Positions 20,391 to 29,983 of a DNA stretch of 64,000 nucleotides are shown in pieces (the stretch's first letter is position 1; each line of letters starts with the position of its first letter). This DNA comes from Fistulifera solaris (lineage: Eukaryota > Bacillariophyta > Bacillariophyceae > Naviculales > Stauroneidaceae). The position numbers were made by a program, and so were the translations under genes. The stretch spans positions 310,001 to 374,000 of the forward strand of contig AP026149.1 in NCBI GenBank assembly GCA_030295235.1, read 5' to 3'. The notes under the pieces are model-generated. The model ran no database searches and had not been told where the DNA came from. It saw nothing but the letters and a program-made list of their open reading frames with translations.

Positions 20391-23300
20391 ATGAGCGAAC
20401 TTAACATCGATCAAATGGCCGCATGTTTGCACGCCTTGACACAACCCAACACTGATACTATTCGTCAAGCGGAACTCCAGTTGAAGCCAGTACTAAAAAT
20501 TCCTGCCAATATGCCCGTCTTGTGGCGCATTATTACGGGAAATTATGACGTTGCCGTACGTCACGTCGCGGCCATTGTTTTGCGCAAACGATTGCCGGGA
20601 CATTACAGTCAATGGGATCCTACCGCTCGAGAGCAGTGGCAGCAACAAGTATTACAGGCCTTGGCGACCGAGACGGTCCGTCCGGTCCGCGCCGGTCTTT
20701 TGGGTGTCGCGGCGGCCATTGCTCAACATCATACGACGGCACCACCACAAATTCTACAGTTTCTCGCGGCAGCCGTCAATGATCCGTCTCCGGAAGCCCG
20801 GGAATTGTGTTTCTTGTTGTTGCTCGAAATGACAGATACGGTTGGGACGCACTGGAAGGAACACGTCAACGATTTGGTGCACCTTTTCAGCACCACTCTC
20901 CATTCCACACACGAACCTCCTTCCGTACACAAGGCGGCGGTGCAAGCGGTAGGACAACTCATGTCCTTCTGGGCCGATGAACCCGAAATGGAATATCTGG
21001 CCCCGCTCTTGCCGACAGTATTGCACGTGGCCGGGCTTTCGAACGATGAAGATTTGCTGTCGGCCGTCTTGGATGTCTTGTACGAGTTGGCGTACTCGCC
21101 GGCGGGTGCCTTGCAGGCACACATGGAATTGACAGTGGAATTTTCTCTCCGTTGTCTCCAGAATAGAGACTTGGAATTGCGCGTTCGTGATGCGGCCGCC
21201 TTGGTGATTGCTACGACGGGGGAATCGAAACCAAAATCGTTTGGCAAGCATCGAGCCATGTTGGGAGCTGTCCTGGACACGCTATTTCAGCTCATGCAAG
21301 ATTCGCAGGAAAGTGCTGCTGGAGCTTTGTTCGAGTCAAATCCCGCTTGGAGAGAGGATTTGGACCATCATACCGACGATGATCTAGATGATCCTGACAG
21401 TCCCACCGAAACGAGCATGGCGCAAGGAACTCTGGACATGATGGCCTGTGAAATCCCCAAAAAGTACATTTGGGAACCATTGCTACAGCGCTGCATCACC
21501 CGGATGGCAGACGCGAGTAACCCGCAAGCTCGCAAAGCCGGTGTTGCCGGTCTGGGTGTCATTGCGGAGGGATGCTGTGAACCGTTGACGGCTGCCTTGC
21601 CTCAAGTCATGCCGTATGTTTTTGCTTCAGCGCAAGATGCCGCTCCTGCTGTGCGCGAATGTGCCTGCTTTTGTCTGGGACAGCTTTCCGAACATTGTCA
21701 GCCGGATATCTTGCAGTATTCCACTCAAATTTTGCCAATCGTCTTTTCTCTTCTGGACGACGGATCCGTGGCCGTGCAGGCAACCTCCTGCTATGTTTTG
21801 GAAATGTTTTGTGAACGTCTCGAGCCCGCTGCCGTTCGCCCCTTGCTCGACTCTCTTGTGCGAAAACTGGCCGGCATGTTGGAAGCTACGACCAAACGAA
21901 GTGTTCAAGAGATGGCGGTGGCTGCGCTCGCCGCCACCGCAGTTGCGGCTGAGGAGGAATTTACGCCGTATGTCCAAGGTGTGGCCACCCTTATGATGAA
22001 ATTGATGCAGATACAAGATCCTGATCGCTTCAGTTTGCGTGGACGTGCATTGGAATGCATGGGTCACATAGGTATTGCCGTTGGTTGCGAAACGTTTCGG
22101 CCCTATTTCACCGCTACGATGCAATGCGCCATGGAGGGTTTGACCACTGATTCCACGGAGCTACAAGAGTTTGCATATGCGGTATTCGCGAATTTGGCCA
22201 AAGTCATGAAAGAGGAATTCGCCCCTGCGTTGAATGATCTCGTTCCTTACCTGATCAAGGTTATTGACCAAGATGAAGGGCAGTTAGAAGCCACGCAACG
22301 AGACGACGAAGAAGGTGCTTTCGCCGCCTTGGACGACTCGGATGATGACAACGAGGATGGGAACTATGTGCTACATGTCCGAACAGCCTTGCTAGACGTT
22401 AAAAAAGGCGCAATTACGGCACTAGGAGAGATGGCGGCTCATACCGGCACTAGCTTCTGCCCCCATCTTGAAGCTTCGATGCAGGTCCTTCAGAAAGCAG
22501 CGACGAACTGGCACCCACTCGTGAAGTCCGAAGTTGCCGATGCGTTTCCATCGCTTATTGTCCCTTCTATTGCTGCATATCACAATGGTGAAATCGAATG
22601 GAAGAAAGGAGACATTGATGCATCTCCACCCCTCTCCGCGCATACAGCGGCGTTGGTTGGAGCTGTTCTGCAAGAAGAATTGACGCTGCTTCAAAACGAT
22701 GATGACAAGAACACCGCAACGAAGGCATGTGAAGCTGTCCAATCAGTCCTGGAATTGTGTGGCCCTCACGCTTTGGCACCGGTGGCCGACACAGTTCTTG
22801 CTATAGTACTTGACATTCTTTTGAAACAAGCGCCGTGTCAAACGGCGGAAGCCATGTATGGAGAGGTTCCCGATGATGACGATGATCATGATGGTTTGAT
22901 GCAGTCGGCATGTGATCTGATCGGCGCCTTGGGACGAGTTATGGGTGCCCACCTCGCTAATTTCTTGCCGCAGCTACTCCCTGCTATTTGTGAATATGCC
23001 AAATCGAGCCGCCCTGCAAGCGATCGATCCATGGCGGTGGGCTGTCTCAGCGAGATTGCCCAAGAAGTTCCTATCTCAGGCGAGTACTGGAAGTCCGTTT
23101 TTCTGCCAGCCATCATGGCGGGCTTGTCGGACGAAGACGATAATGTGAAGCGAAATGCAGCGTTCTGTGCTGGTGTCAGTTGTGAGCAGCTAGGAAGTAA
23201 TGTTGGTTCCGACTACGCTGGAATTTTTCCCTTACTGGGTAATATATTTGCGCGAGAGGATGGTGGAGAGGTTACAGAATCTTTCGGTGCATGCAAGGAC

Positions 23301-23579
23301 AATGCGGCTGCGGCACTCGCAAGAATGATTATGGCATCCCCCGCTCATGTGCCGCTCCCCCAAGTTCTGCCTGTCTTTCTAAGAGCATTGCCTTTGAAAC
23401 ACGACATGACAGAGAATGACACTGTTTACAAATGTGTGCTAGGCTTGCTCGAAATGCAACCTGGGCAGGTAGATTCCAATGAAGTGAAACGGATATTTAC
23501 AGCAGCGCTCGCCGCCGACGATTCCTCATTAAGCGATGAATTGAAGGGAAAGCTCCAGAGTGCTTTACAAGGGCTATAA
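20391..23579 (+). CDS. IPO4: Importin-4/Kap123-type beta-karyopherin
   Basis: 1062 residues in a single uninterrupted exon, the usual length of importin-4/-5. It is built of HEAT repeats throughout. The N-terminal region (TIRQAELQLKPVLKIPANMP, then VRHVAAIVLRKRL) is the importin N-terminal Ran-binding segment. An acidic insertion (DLDDPDSPTE, about residues 330-340) and a second one (DDEEGAFAALDDSDDDNEDG, about 635-655) match acidic loops of this class. It would import ribosomal proteins, histones and similar basic cargo and release them on RanGTP. The second acidic loop is expected to contact basic cargo. Kap123/IPO4 is preferred over IPO5 on the N-terminal region, but the split is not firm. 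Confidence 0.9.
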   Translation: MSELNIDQMAACLHALTQPNTDTIRQAELQLKPVLKIPANMPVLWRIITGNYDVAVRHVAAIVLRKRLPGHYSQWDPTAREQWQQQVLQALATETVRPVRAGLLGVAAAIAQHHTTAPPQILQFLAAAVNDPSPEARELCFLLLLEMTDTVGTHWKEHVNDLVHLFSTTLHSTHEPPSVHKAAVQAVGQLMSFWADEPEMEYLAPLLPTVLHVAGLSNDEDLLSAVLDVLYELAYSPAGALQAHMELTVEFSLRCLQNRDLELRVRDAAALVIATTGESKPKSFGKHRAMLGAVLDTLFQLMQDSQESAAGALFESNPAWREDLDHHTDDDLDDPDSPTETSMAQGTLDMMACEIPKKYIWEPLLQRCITRMADASNPQARKAGVAGLGVIAEGCCEPLTAALPQVMPYVFASAQDAAPAVRECACFCLGQLSEHCQPDILQYSTQILPIVFSLLDDGSVAVQATSCYVLEMFCERLEPAAVRPLLDSLVRKLAGMLEATTKRSVQEMAVAALAATAVAAEEEFTPYVQGVATLMMKLMQIQDPDRFSLRGRALECMGHIGIAVGCETFRPYFTATMQCAMEGLTTDSTELQEFAYAVFANLAKVMKEEFAPALNDLVPYLIKVIDQDEGQLEATQRDDEEGAFAALDDSDDDNEDGNYVLHVRTALLDVKKGAITALGEMAAHTGTSFCPHLEASMQVLQKAATNWHPLVKSEVADAFPSLIVPSIAAYHNGEIEWKKGDIDASPPLSAHTAALVGAVLQEELTLLQNDDDKNTATKACEAVQSVLELCGPHALAPVADTVLAIVLDILLKQAPCQTAEAMYGEVPDDDDDHDGLMQSACDLIGALGRVMGAHLANFLPQLLPAICEYAKSSRPASDRSMAVGCLSEIAQEVPISGEYWKSVFLPAIMAGLSDEDDNVKRNAAFCAGVSCEQLGSNVGSDYAGIFPLLGNIFAREDGGEVTESFGACKDNAAAALARMIMASPAHVPLPQVLPVFLRALPLKHDMTENDTVYKCVLGLLEMQPGQVDSNEVKRIFTAALAADDSSLSDELKGKLQSALQGL

Positions 23580-24030
23580 TATTTAAAATATATATAACAC
23601 AAATTTTCCTCGGGATCGATTTGACGTATTGATAGATGATACCTGCAATAAAGATTACTTTTTGCCTCGTTGCAGGTAGGTTGTATAGGCATGACCTGCT
23701 GTTATTTTACGATAAAAAGCGTGAAAGTCAAGCTATTCCCGATTTTGCTTTATGTGGAGTCGCATTGTACCCCGACTTTTGAAAAAGCTGCTGTGAAGTA
23801 TGAACAACACTTTCAAATCATCCGGTTGCTTCTAAAGACGACAAAGGTTCTCGAATCCTTCATCGTCTTGAACTGTCTCCTGCATTATTGAAGGCGGGAC
23901 ATGCACCGTTACTATTTGCTCGCATCGCACATCGCATGCGAATTATTATTGCCACCAGCGATATTGTTTCCAATGAGTAAAATCTAGCCAATAGTCATCC
24001 TTGAGTACACAGAGCACCACAATCTAGAAC
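23580..24030. other. Intergenic region at the left border of the MYND island
   Basis: No gene supported. It marks the transition from the conserved importin gene to the accessory island of MYND copies. Confidence 0.4.
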
Positions 24031-24264
24031 ATGAGTATGTCAGCTTTGAATGATTTATCAGTGGACGGAGCTTGCGTTTTCAATTATTTCGAAGCCTTAC
24101 GCAACGATCCAGACAAACGGCCGTACTATGAAGGCAAGGATCCCCGTTTGCAGGAAGAAACGTGGTGCGTTACTTGTCATAAAAGACCCGTGAGCGGCTT
24201 GCTTCACTGTTCGCGCTGTCATACGGGTACTGCAACAGCAATTGTCAAACGAACACAGTACTAA
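24031..24264 (+). pseudogene. MYND zinc-finger protein, relic copy 1
   Basis: The frame starts like its relatives (ALRNDPDKRPYYEGKDP, then LQEETWCVTCHKRPVSGLLH, CSRCH). It keeps the first four zinc-binding Cys of a MYND finger. Just before the YC of the second half a short deletion shifts the frame, so the protein ends 15 residues later. The out-of-frame continuation still reads YCNSNCQ, which shows the deletion hit a once-complete finger. Nothing of the roughly 250-residue C-terminal part is visible downstream. This is a truncated relic of a tandem family whose better copies lie at 24588 and 26533. Confidence 0.75.
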
Positions 24265-24587
24265 TCCAAGGCTGTTTCCTTAGTGTAGCGATGACGAGTC
24301 GGGTAGCTCTATGCTTTGTGAAATCGCAACAATAGCGGGTTTCAAGACACGAGCTCTTCCCTTCCCCATAGCAACGGCAATGACCGTATCGAAAAGCGGT
24401 ACGATGCAGTGTTACTCTTTTTCATATAGTTTATTCCCGTGTGGTCATAGTCTTATTTAAGTTGAAGCTAAGAGGAAAAAGAAAAAACAAACAGCTTGGC
24501 AGCGCAGCAGCATTCGGGAACAATCACTGCACAACACAACAGCCCCCATCATCCATTTTATTTGTAAGCGAAACAAGAACTTTCATC

Positions 24588-25590
24588 ATGTCATCATCGA
24601 ACTACGACGACAGCTACGTTCAGGACTTTCTGCAGTCGTTACGCGACGATTCCCCTTACGACAAACGCCGTCTTACGAAGGCAGAGACCCAGGCTTGCAG
24701 GAGGTACCTCAGTGCGCGAGTTGTCACAAACAACCGGCTAGTGGCTTACGCTGTTGTGCACGCTGTCATGCAGCTTGGTATTGCAGCAATGAGTGTCAAA
24801 AGATCACTACCACAGAATGCACAAGAGTGTGTGCTTGCCTCTTGCGGAAAGCCTAAAAGCTGTCAAACGATTGTCGCGACCCCTTCGCACGATGCTACCG
24901 GAATACGGGTTTGATCGCTTCTTTCGTGAACCCGAAAACTTTTTCGAGACGAGAGTGGGAGAATTCGGTCGGTTCTATGCGACGCAGGAGTATCTGGGGG
25001 CGCGCAGCGATTTAGTCGAAACTCTGTTCGGGCTGCCTACATGTTGGAAGAGAAACGCAACCACGAGAGAGCACTGTTTCACGCTTTGGAACCAATGAGA
25101 CTCGATGCGAGTGGGCAACACAAAACACGGCATGCGACTCCTTTCATTCTTTTAAACTTGCATCGCGATGACGATGCGTTTGATTTCATTCGCTACTGGA
25201 TGAAAGTCGGCAGCGTCAACGAAGAAACTATCGTTCCGCTATTGGTTCGTCATACTGGATCCAAGGAGGGAATCTAGATCTATCCGCGTGAGAAAAACTG
25301 TCGTTGTCTGGACATGTTCGAAGAATGTCATCAGGTAAATGATTGTGATGCGCCGTTGGCATGTTTGATGGACCTTCTCATCATCAAGCTTCGCATTGTT
25401 GCGACTTACGATGCCACGCGCCGATCTTTCGCTTTAGCCATTGATACTACGGGAGGTGAACGCATCTAAGAGGCTCGAGAAATAGTAAAGGATTGGCTCA
25501 TTGATGAAAGATTGGTGAAGATTGACCGTCAGCGGAAACAAGTCGAACGACTTCTTGATGTCATTCATATTTTTTTCTTTTAGAAAATTT
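24588..25590 (+). pseudogene. MYND zinc-finger protein, decayed copy 2
   Basis: Across three frames the family sequence can be followed: FLQSLRDDSPYDKR, YEGRDPGLQEVPQCASCHKQ, the finger second half AAWYCSNECQK, DHYHRMHKSVC, then HERALFHALEPMRLD and DDDAFDFIRYWMKV. At least three single-base breaks are present (about 24667, 24798 and 25033). More telling are two in-frame nonsense codons: TAG at 25275-25277 where copy 3 has TGG, and TAA at 25467-25469 where copy 3 has CAA. Similarity fades after VIH at about 25570 into a T-rich run. The nonsense codons are not explained by run-length errors, so this copy is a real pseudogene. Confidence 0.8.
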
Positions 25591-25599
25591 ATCAGACTA

Positions 25600-25899
25600 A
25601 CATTCGATATATTTGGTTTCTAAAAACAAATCAAATAATGTTGCTTTTAAAAATCATTGTCTTAAAGGCCTACGCGGACGTATCAAACAAGCTTTGCAAT
25701 TGACATAGCAAACTATCAGAAATTCTGTGACACAAACAAAATTTCTGTAAGATCAAAAACACCGTACCCAGATTTTGTGGAATACATACAGAAATTCTGT
25801 ATGAGCAAAAATACTTTATCCAGAATTTCTGAAACTTTCACAGAATTCTGTACTGGCACTGAGTTTATTTTTTACAGTAAAAAATTATACTACGGAGTA
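25600..25899. repeat. Cluster of CAGAAATTCTG-type near-palindromes
   Basis: Four related near-palindromic units stand at 25717-25727, 25789-25799, 25821-25831 and 25841-25850. Variants lie between them (AAATTTCTG, CAGATTTTG). The stretch follows the decayed end of MYND copy 2 and precedes inverted-repeat element B. It may be a degraded non-coding repeat element or an array of protein-binding sites. No gene seen. Confidence 0.6.
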
Positions 25900-25983
25900 C
25901 AGGAAACGGCGTTAAAATTCTGCCTCTTCGTGGACGCTACGTAGAATCTTGTACTGGAGGCAGAATTTTGACGTCCTTTCCAG
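25900..25983 (-). mobile_element. Short terminal-inverted-repeat element (MITE-like), copy B
   Basis: 84 bp, the reverse-oriented sister of the element at 5126-5210. The ends read AGGAAACGGCGTTAAAATTC and, from the other side, CTGGAAAGGACGTCAAAATT, both continuing into CTGCCTC. The core (GACGCTACGTAGAATCTTGT) matches the reverse complement of copy A with few changes. A 3-bp GTA on each side is a possible target duplication. Right next to it is GGTACCGGTACC (25983-25994). It lies between MYND copies 2 and 3. Confidence 0.75.
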
Positions 25984-26056
25984 GTACCGGTACCACGTAC
26001 GGCCAGACTACATTCCAGTTCGCAGTTACTTCGATGGCAGTCGCTCAAACTATAAC

Positions 26057-26402
26057 GTATACTCTAGACCTCTGTCCGTTCCCAGTTCACTCCAACAGGG
26101 AGGGAGTGAACAGGGATTTTGATCGAACAAGGAGTGAACTGGGAGCATTCCCTGTTCGAATTAATGAGTCCCGTGTACGAAATATGGTAGTCAGTCCCTA
26201 ATCCTTAACGCTTTAGACAAGAGATTTTCTGTTCATTCACCGCGCAAACAAGGGAATAAAGGCCTTTGAGTGCCGGTCAGACATCCACCCACTTATTCCC
26301 TGTTAAACAGGGAATTGGGAAAATGAACGAGGAAGGGAATTGAACTGTGATCCCAGTTGGGAATTCCCTGTTAAACGGAGAACGGACAGAAGTCTAGTAT
26401 AC
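26057..26402. mobile_element. 346-bp terminal-inverted-repeat element
   Basis: Left end GTATACTCTAGACCTCTGTC, continuing CGTTC. The right end, read on the other strand, is GTATACTAGACTTCTGTCCG, continuing TTC, so the termini are inverted repeats with a 2-bp indel and one mismatch over about 25 bp. The inside has further inverted units (GTTCACTCC with GGAGTGAAC, and repeated AACAGGGAATT/TTCCCTGTT). There is no open frame of note. Structure and size fit a non-autonomous DNA transposon. It sits about 130 bp upstream of the best MYND copy, so it may supply part of its promoter. Confidence 0.7.
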
Positions 26403-26532
26403 TCGCTACTCGCACCGTTGGCAATGCCATGATGGATGACATGACAAAAAAGCCATACAACGAGCACGAACAAGAAACATAATTCTACCTGGTACCAATA
26501 CCGAAGCGCTTTCAGCCGTAACACCGACAGCA

Positions 26533-27655
26533 ATGGAAACAGCTCCGAACGCTTTGATCGTCCCGACCGTCCATGGAACTACTTTTATGGTCAAAATGCC
26601 GACGTACGAAGGAAGAGATCCATGTTTTCAAGAAGAACCTTGGTGTGTTCATTGTCACAGTAGACCGGCTTCTGGCTTGTTATGCTGTTCGCGCTGTCGT
26701 ACAGCTTGGTATTGCAACAACGATTGTCAGAAATCTCATTATAAGGCCGGGCATAAAACAATTTGCTTGGAAGTTGCTCGAGACTTGAAAGCTGTCGAAC
26801 GAGAGGCTGTTCGTCTTCGCAACTTTCGCTTCCAAAATCTATTCGAAACGCATGTTACTAACTTTAGTGAGGTGCAGGAAACAAAAGAATACATGACAGC
26901 CCGTTGGGGTTTAATGGAAACGTACTGAAGTCAAAGAAGTGTGGGAGAAGGTCCTTTTTCATTCACTCGCATTGCTGCGGTTGGAAATGTTTGATGTCAT
27001 GGAAATGCGTTATGTGACCCCTTTCATCCTCCTGGGTCTGCAACGGGATGATGACGCGTTTGCCTTTATTCGATACTTCATCAGTCTAGATTACCTGGGG
27101 GACGAAGCAATGGACGACTTGCAAGGCCGTTACGTGCAGTGTCAAGAAGGCGACTGGGTCTATCCGCGCGAGGAAAACTGTCGCTATCTGGACATTTTTC
27201 AGGGGTGTTCAGCAATGACGGAAGATTGCATGCCAACGGCCTTTCTGGTTGCAGTCCTTGTTATTAAATTCCGCCTTGTTGCAGCTTACGATGCTGCTCG
27301 TAGGTCAATCGATATTGCTTCTGAGACAACAGGCGGCCAGACTATACAAAAGGTGCAACAAGTTGTGAACGATATGCTGATAAATGAGAGTTTGGTGAAC
27401 ATCGAAAATCAAAGACAGCAAATCGAACGTCTTATAAACGTGATTCATCGCATCAATCCCTCAATGCTTCCGTCGATTCTCAATCCAAACCCACTTTTAA
27501 GACAGCATCGCCCACCACTGAGCACTCCAGGGGAACCCTCAGAAGCGCTGCACATACTTGTCTATTGTATACGGCCTCTCGTTCGCATACCAGGAGCGAC
27601 AGAAAAGCTTGAGCAACGCTTCGGAAAGATGCCTTCATACAATTCATTTCTATGA
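26533..27655 (+). CDS. MYND zinc-finger protein, copy 3 (one frame break)
   Basis: About 374 residues when one break is bridged. The MYND finger is complete: CVHCHSRPASGLLCCSRC, then WYCNNDCQK, SHYKAGHKTIC, giving all seven Cys and the paired His for two zinc ions. MYND fingers bind proline-rich partners, often in chromatin or regulatory complexes. The C-terminal region (FILLGLQRDDDAFAFIRYF, DWVYPREENCRYLDIFQ, QRQQIERLINVIHRINPSML) has no named domain but is shared with copy 2. The break is in AAA at 26918-26920, one base too many. It gives RTEVKEVWEKVLFHSL after correction. This is the only copy of the array likely to make protein. Starts at 26533 or 26587 are possible. Confidence 0.75.
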
Positions 27656-28507
27656 CAAGGAGGTCCTTACTAATTATTACAGCAGGCTTTGCTAAAAGTG
27701 AAGCCAGCATTCTTATATCTTTATTATTCGTCCACGGCAGCGAGCCGAACGACTCGTAGAGTCATCTATAGAAACGACACTGTCTTGCTTCTTTCGAATT
27801 CCAACACGCTTCCTCTTATATCACAGAAATACCCAGTTGCCCATAGTGACTGTGAACCTTTAAGGAATGCCAATGTACTTCTTATTGCAACCATCCCTTT
27901 TATCTTGTTCCTTGAGCCACAACCATGCTGGAGCGTTGCTATGATGATTATCCTACTTGTTAACCACTCTTTTTGTTGCCATCGATCCGAAAAAGTTGAG
28001 GAGGAGAGAAAAGGTATCCATGGCGAGATGCTTCACAATTTACTTAAGTGTTTGGATCTTAAATATATAATCCCGTAAGAATCAGCTTTCGTATAGCAGG
28101 ATGTTGGGAAAAGTTCACAGGTTGCAGAGAGTTTTTCATGGGCAACGTCGTCATATTGAGTCAAACTGTCTCAGTCGACTCCCACCGATGTCATTCCAGC
28201 AAAAGGTTGATCATGAATACTCAGATTGGCTTACTTGCAGTCTGTTCAGATTTTCTGTTCTCCGTCGTAACATTCGGATGGATCGGATCGTCCATAGCCA
28301 AGGATCGTCATGGATGCGTACCGGTATCACTTACTACTGTAGAGTTAATATTTGGTACCGAGCAGACACATTTTCAGCAGTACTGAACGACGAACACAAA
28401 ATGCCAGAGACGATCGAACATGAGCGCACACGGGAAGAATCACTGCACGCATCAGTTCACTCTCACAAGACAGCAACGAACTATCATAACAACAGAAAGA
28501 AGAAATC
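27656..28507. other. Intergenic region within the MYND island
   Basis: Several overlapping + frames (27689-28511) have no family features. The last ~90 bases share GAATCACTGCAC-like sequence with the region upstream of MYND copy 2 (about 24515-24535), suggesting that the duplication unit included 5' flanking DNA. Confidence 0.4.
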
Positions 28508-28594
28508 ATGAGAGTTATTGGCGTAGACCCTCCCCATGATCCAGACAAAGCCCCCCCATACGAAGGAAAAGACCCGTTCTTTCAATTTTTTTAG
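28508..28594 (+). pseudogene. MYND-family leader relic, copy 4
   Basis: A 28-codon frame reads HDPDKAPPYEGKDPFFQ and then stops in a T7 run. It matches the segment NDPDKRPYYEGKDPRLQ that precedes the zinc finger of copy 1. No finger follows in any frame. With the shared upstream sequence, this marks a fourth copy of the tandem family, reduced to its leader. Confidence 0.65.
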
Positions 28595-28962
28595 TCGTGG
28601 AAAAGTGCTTGATACAAAACTTTGAGGAAAGGGCGGAAAACCCCTAATCTTAATTATGATGACCACCAACACAAAACAATAATGAACGTCGTCAGTGAAG
28701 AGGAAAAAATTCTTATCATGTTGTTGTAGTAATGAATGCAATGCAATCAACCAACGATTTCAAATTGTAGAAAAGTTTCATTCATATCTAGCATTTCACT
28801 TTAGAGCTACACGATCCAACTTTCCCGACAATCGCCATCATTCCCTCTTTCCTCAACGTCTCGTTTCTGTTGTTCTTCGCGCACCTGTGCGTAGCCCACG
28901 GATACATCGTCCCTCGATTCTCTCGACAACCAAATTCGCCGTTTTCTTCGTATCATCTTACC

Positions 28963-29888
28963 ATGACATCATCGACCGAAGAAGCCAAGTCCGAGTTGAA
29001 TGCTGCAAGCCAAATCATTGACGGCAAAGCCATTGCGGCGCGCATTCGACAAGACATTGCGCAACAAGTTGCGGCACTGGCCGAAAAGAAACCGGGGTTG
29101 GCCGTCATTCTGGTAGGATCACGTCCCGATTCACAAACCTATGTAAACATGAAAAGAAGGCGTGTGAATCGGCGGGTATTGTGTCGTTTGGCTTCGATTT
29201 TGATGAAACGGTGACACAAGAAGTTCTCCTGGAAACGGTTCAAAAATTGAATCAGGACGATCGTGTGCACGGAATCTTGGTGCAATTACCATTACCGAGT
29301 CACTTGGATCAAGACACAATTTTGAAAAGTGTCCATCCGGACAAGGATGTTGATGGTTTGCACCCGACAAACGTGGCTGCCTTGCAAATGTACTCGGGTC
29401 ACTTTCTGGAGGCACCTTTTTCCATCCCCTGTACGCCCTTGGGATGTTGTGTTCTGTTGGAACAGTCGGCCGTACCCTTGCGTGGTGCGCATTGTGTTGT
29501 ATTGGGACGTAGTCAATTGGTGGGCTGGCCGATGGCTCGACTGCTGTTGGCGCAAGATGCTACCGTCACTGTCGTGCATTCGAAGACAAGGAACATTGAG
29601 GATATGGTTCGTCAGGCGGATGTCGTCGTGGCGGCCGTGGGTCGAGCCCAAATGGTCAAGGGTGATTGGTTAAAGCCAGGTGCAGTTGTCATTGATGTCG
29701 GCATCAATAGTGTCGATACGCCAGGTGGGAAGAAACCGTACAAATTGGTGGGAGATGTAGATTATGATTCGGCCAAAGCAGTGGCGTCGAAGATTACGCC
29801 AGTTCCCGGTGGTGTTGGACCCATGACCATTGCCATGCTACTTCGTAATACGCTGGCTTCGTTTCAACGAATGCAAAAGCAGACATAG
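28963..29888 (+). CDS. FOLD: Methylenetetrahydrofolate dehydrogenase/cyclohydrolase FolD (one frame break)
   Basis: About 308 residues when bridged, the usual length of bifunctional FolD/MTHFD2-type enzymes. They interconvert 5,10-methylene-, methenyl- and 10-formyl-THF with NAD(P). The catalytic YVNMKKKACE segment (Tyr and Lys) is split by a break in AAAA at 29152-29155, one base short. The rest is intact: [62 protein letters not shown] (nucleotide binding), VIDVGIN and [16 protein letters not shown]. The start at 28963 was chosen for homology. The same frame opens at 28870, and that longer form could carry a mitochondrial or plastid leader. Confidence 0.9.
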
Positions 29889-29983
29889 ACAGGTTTGTGT
29901 GGCACGAATGTTCCGCTAGGTATAAATAGTTTTTATTAATCGTGAAAAAGCACGGCGTGAGTTAGCCACTAAGCACTCGTATC

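Noticed and set aside
27689-28511. Overlapping + frames between MYND copies 3 and 4
   Set aside because: No motif and no similarity to MYND copies, apart from a short shared upstream segment near 28440.
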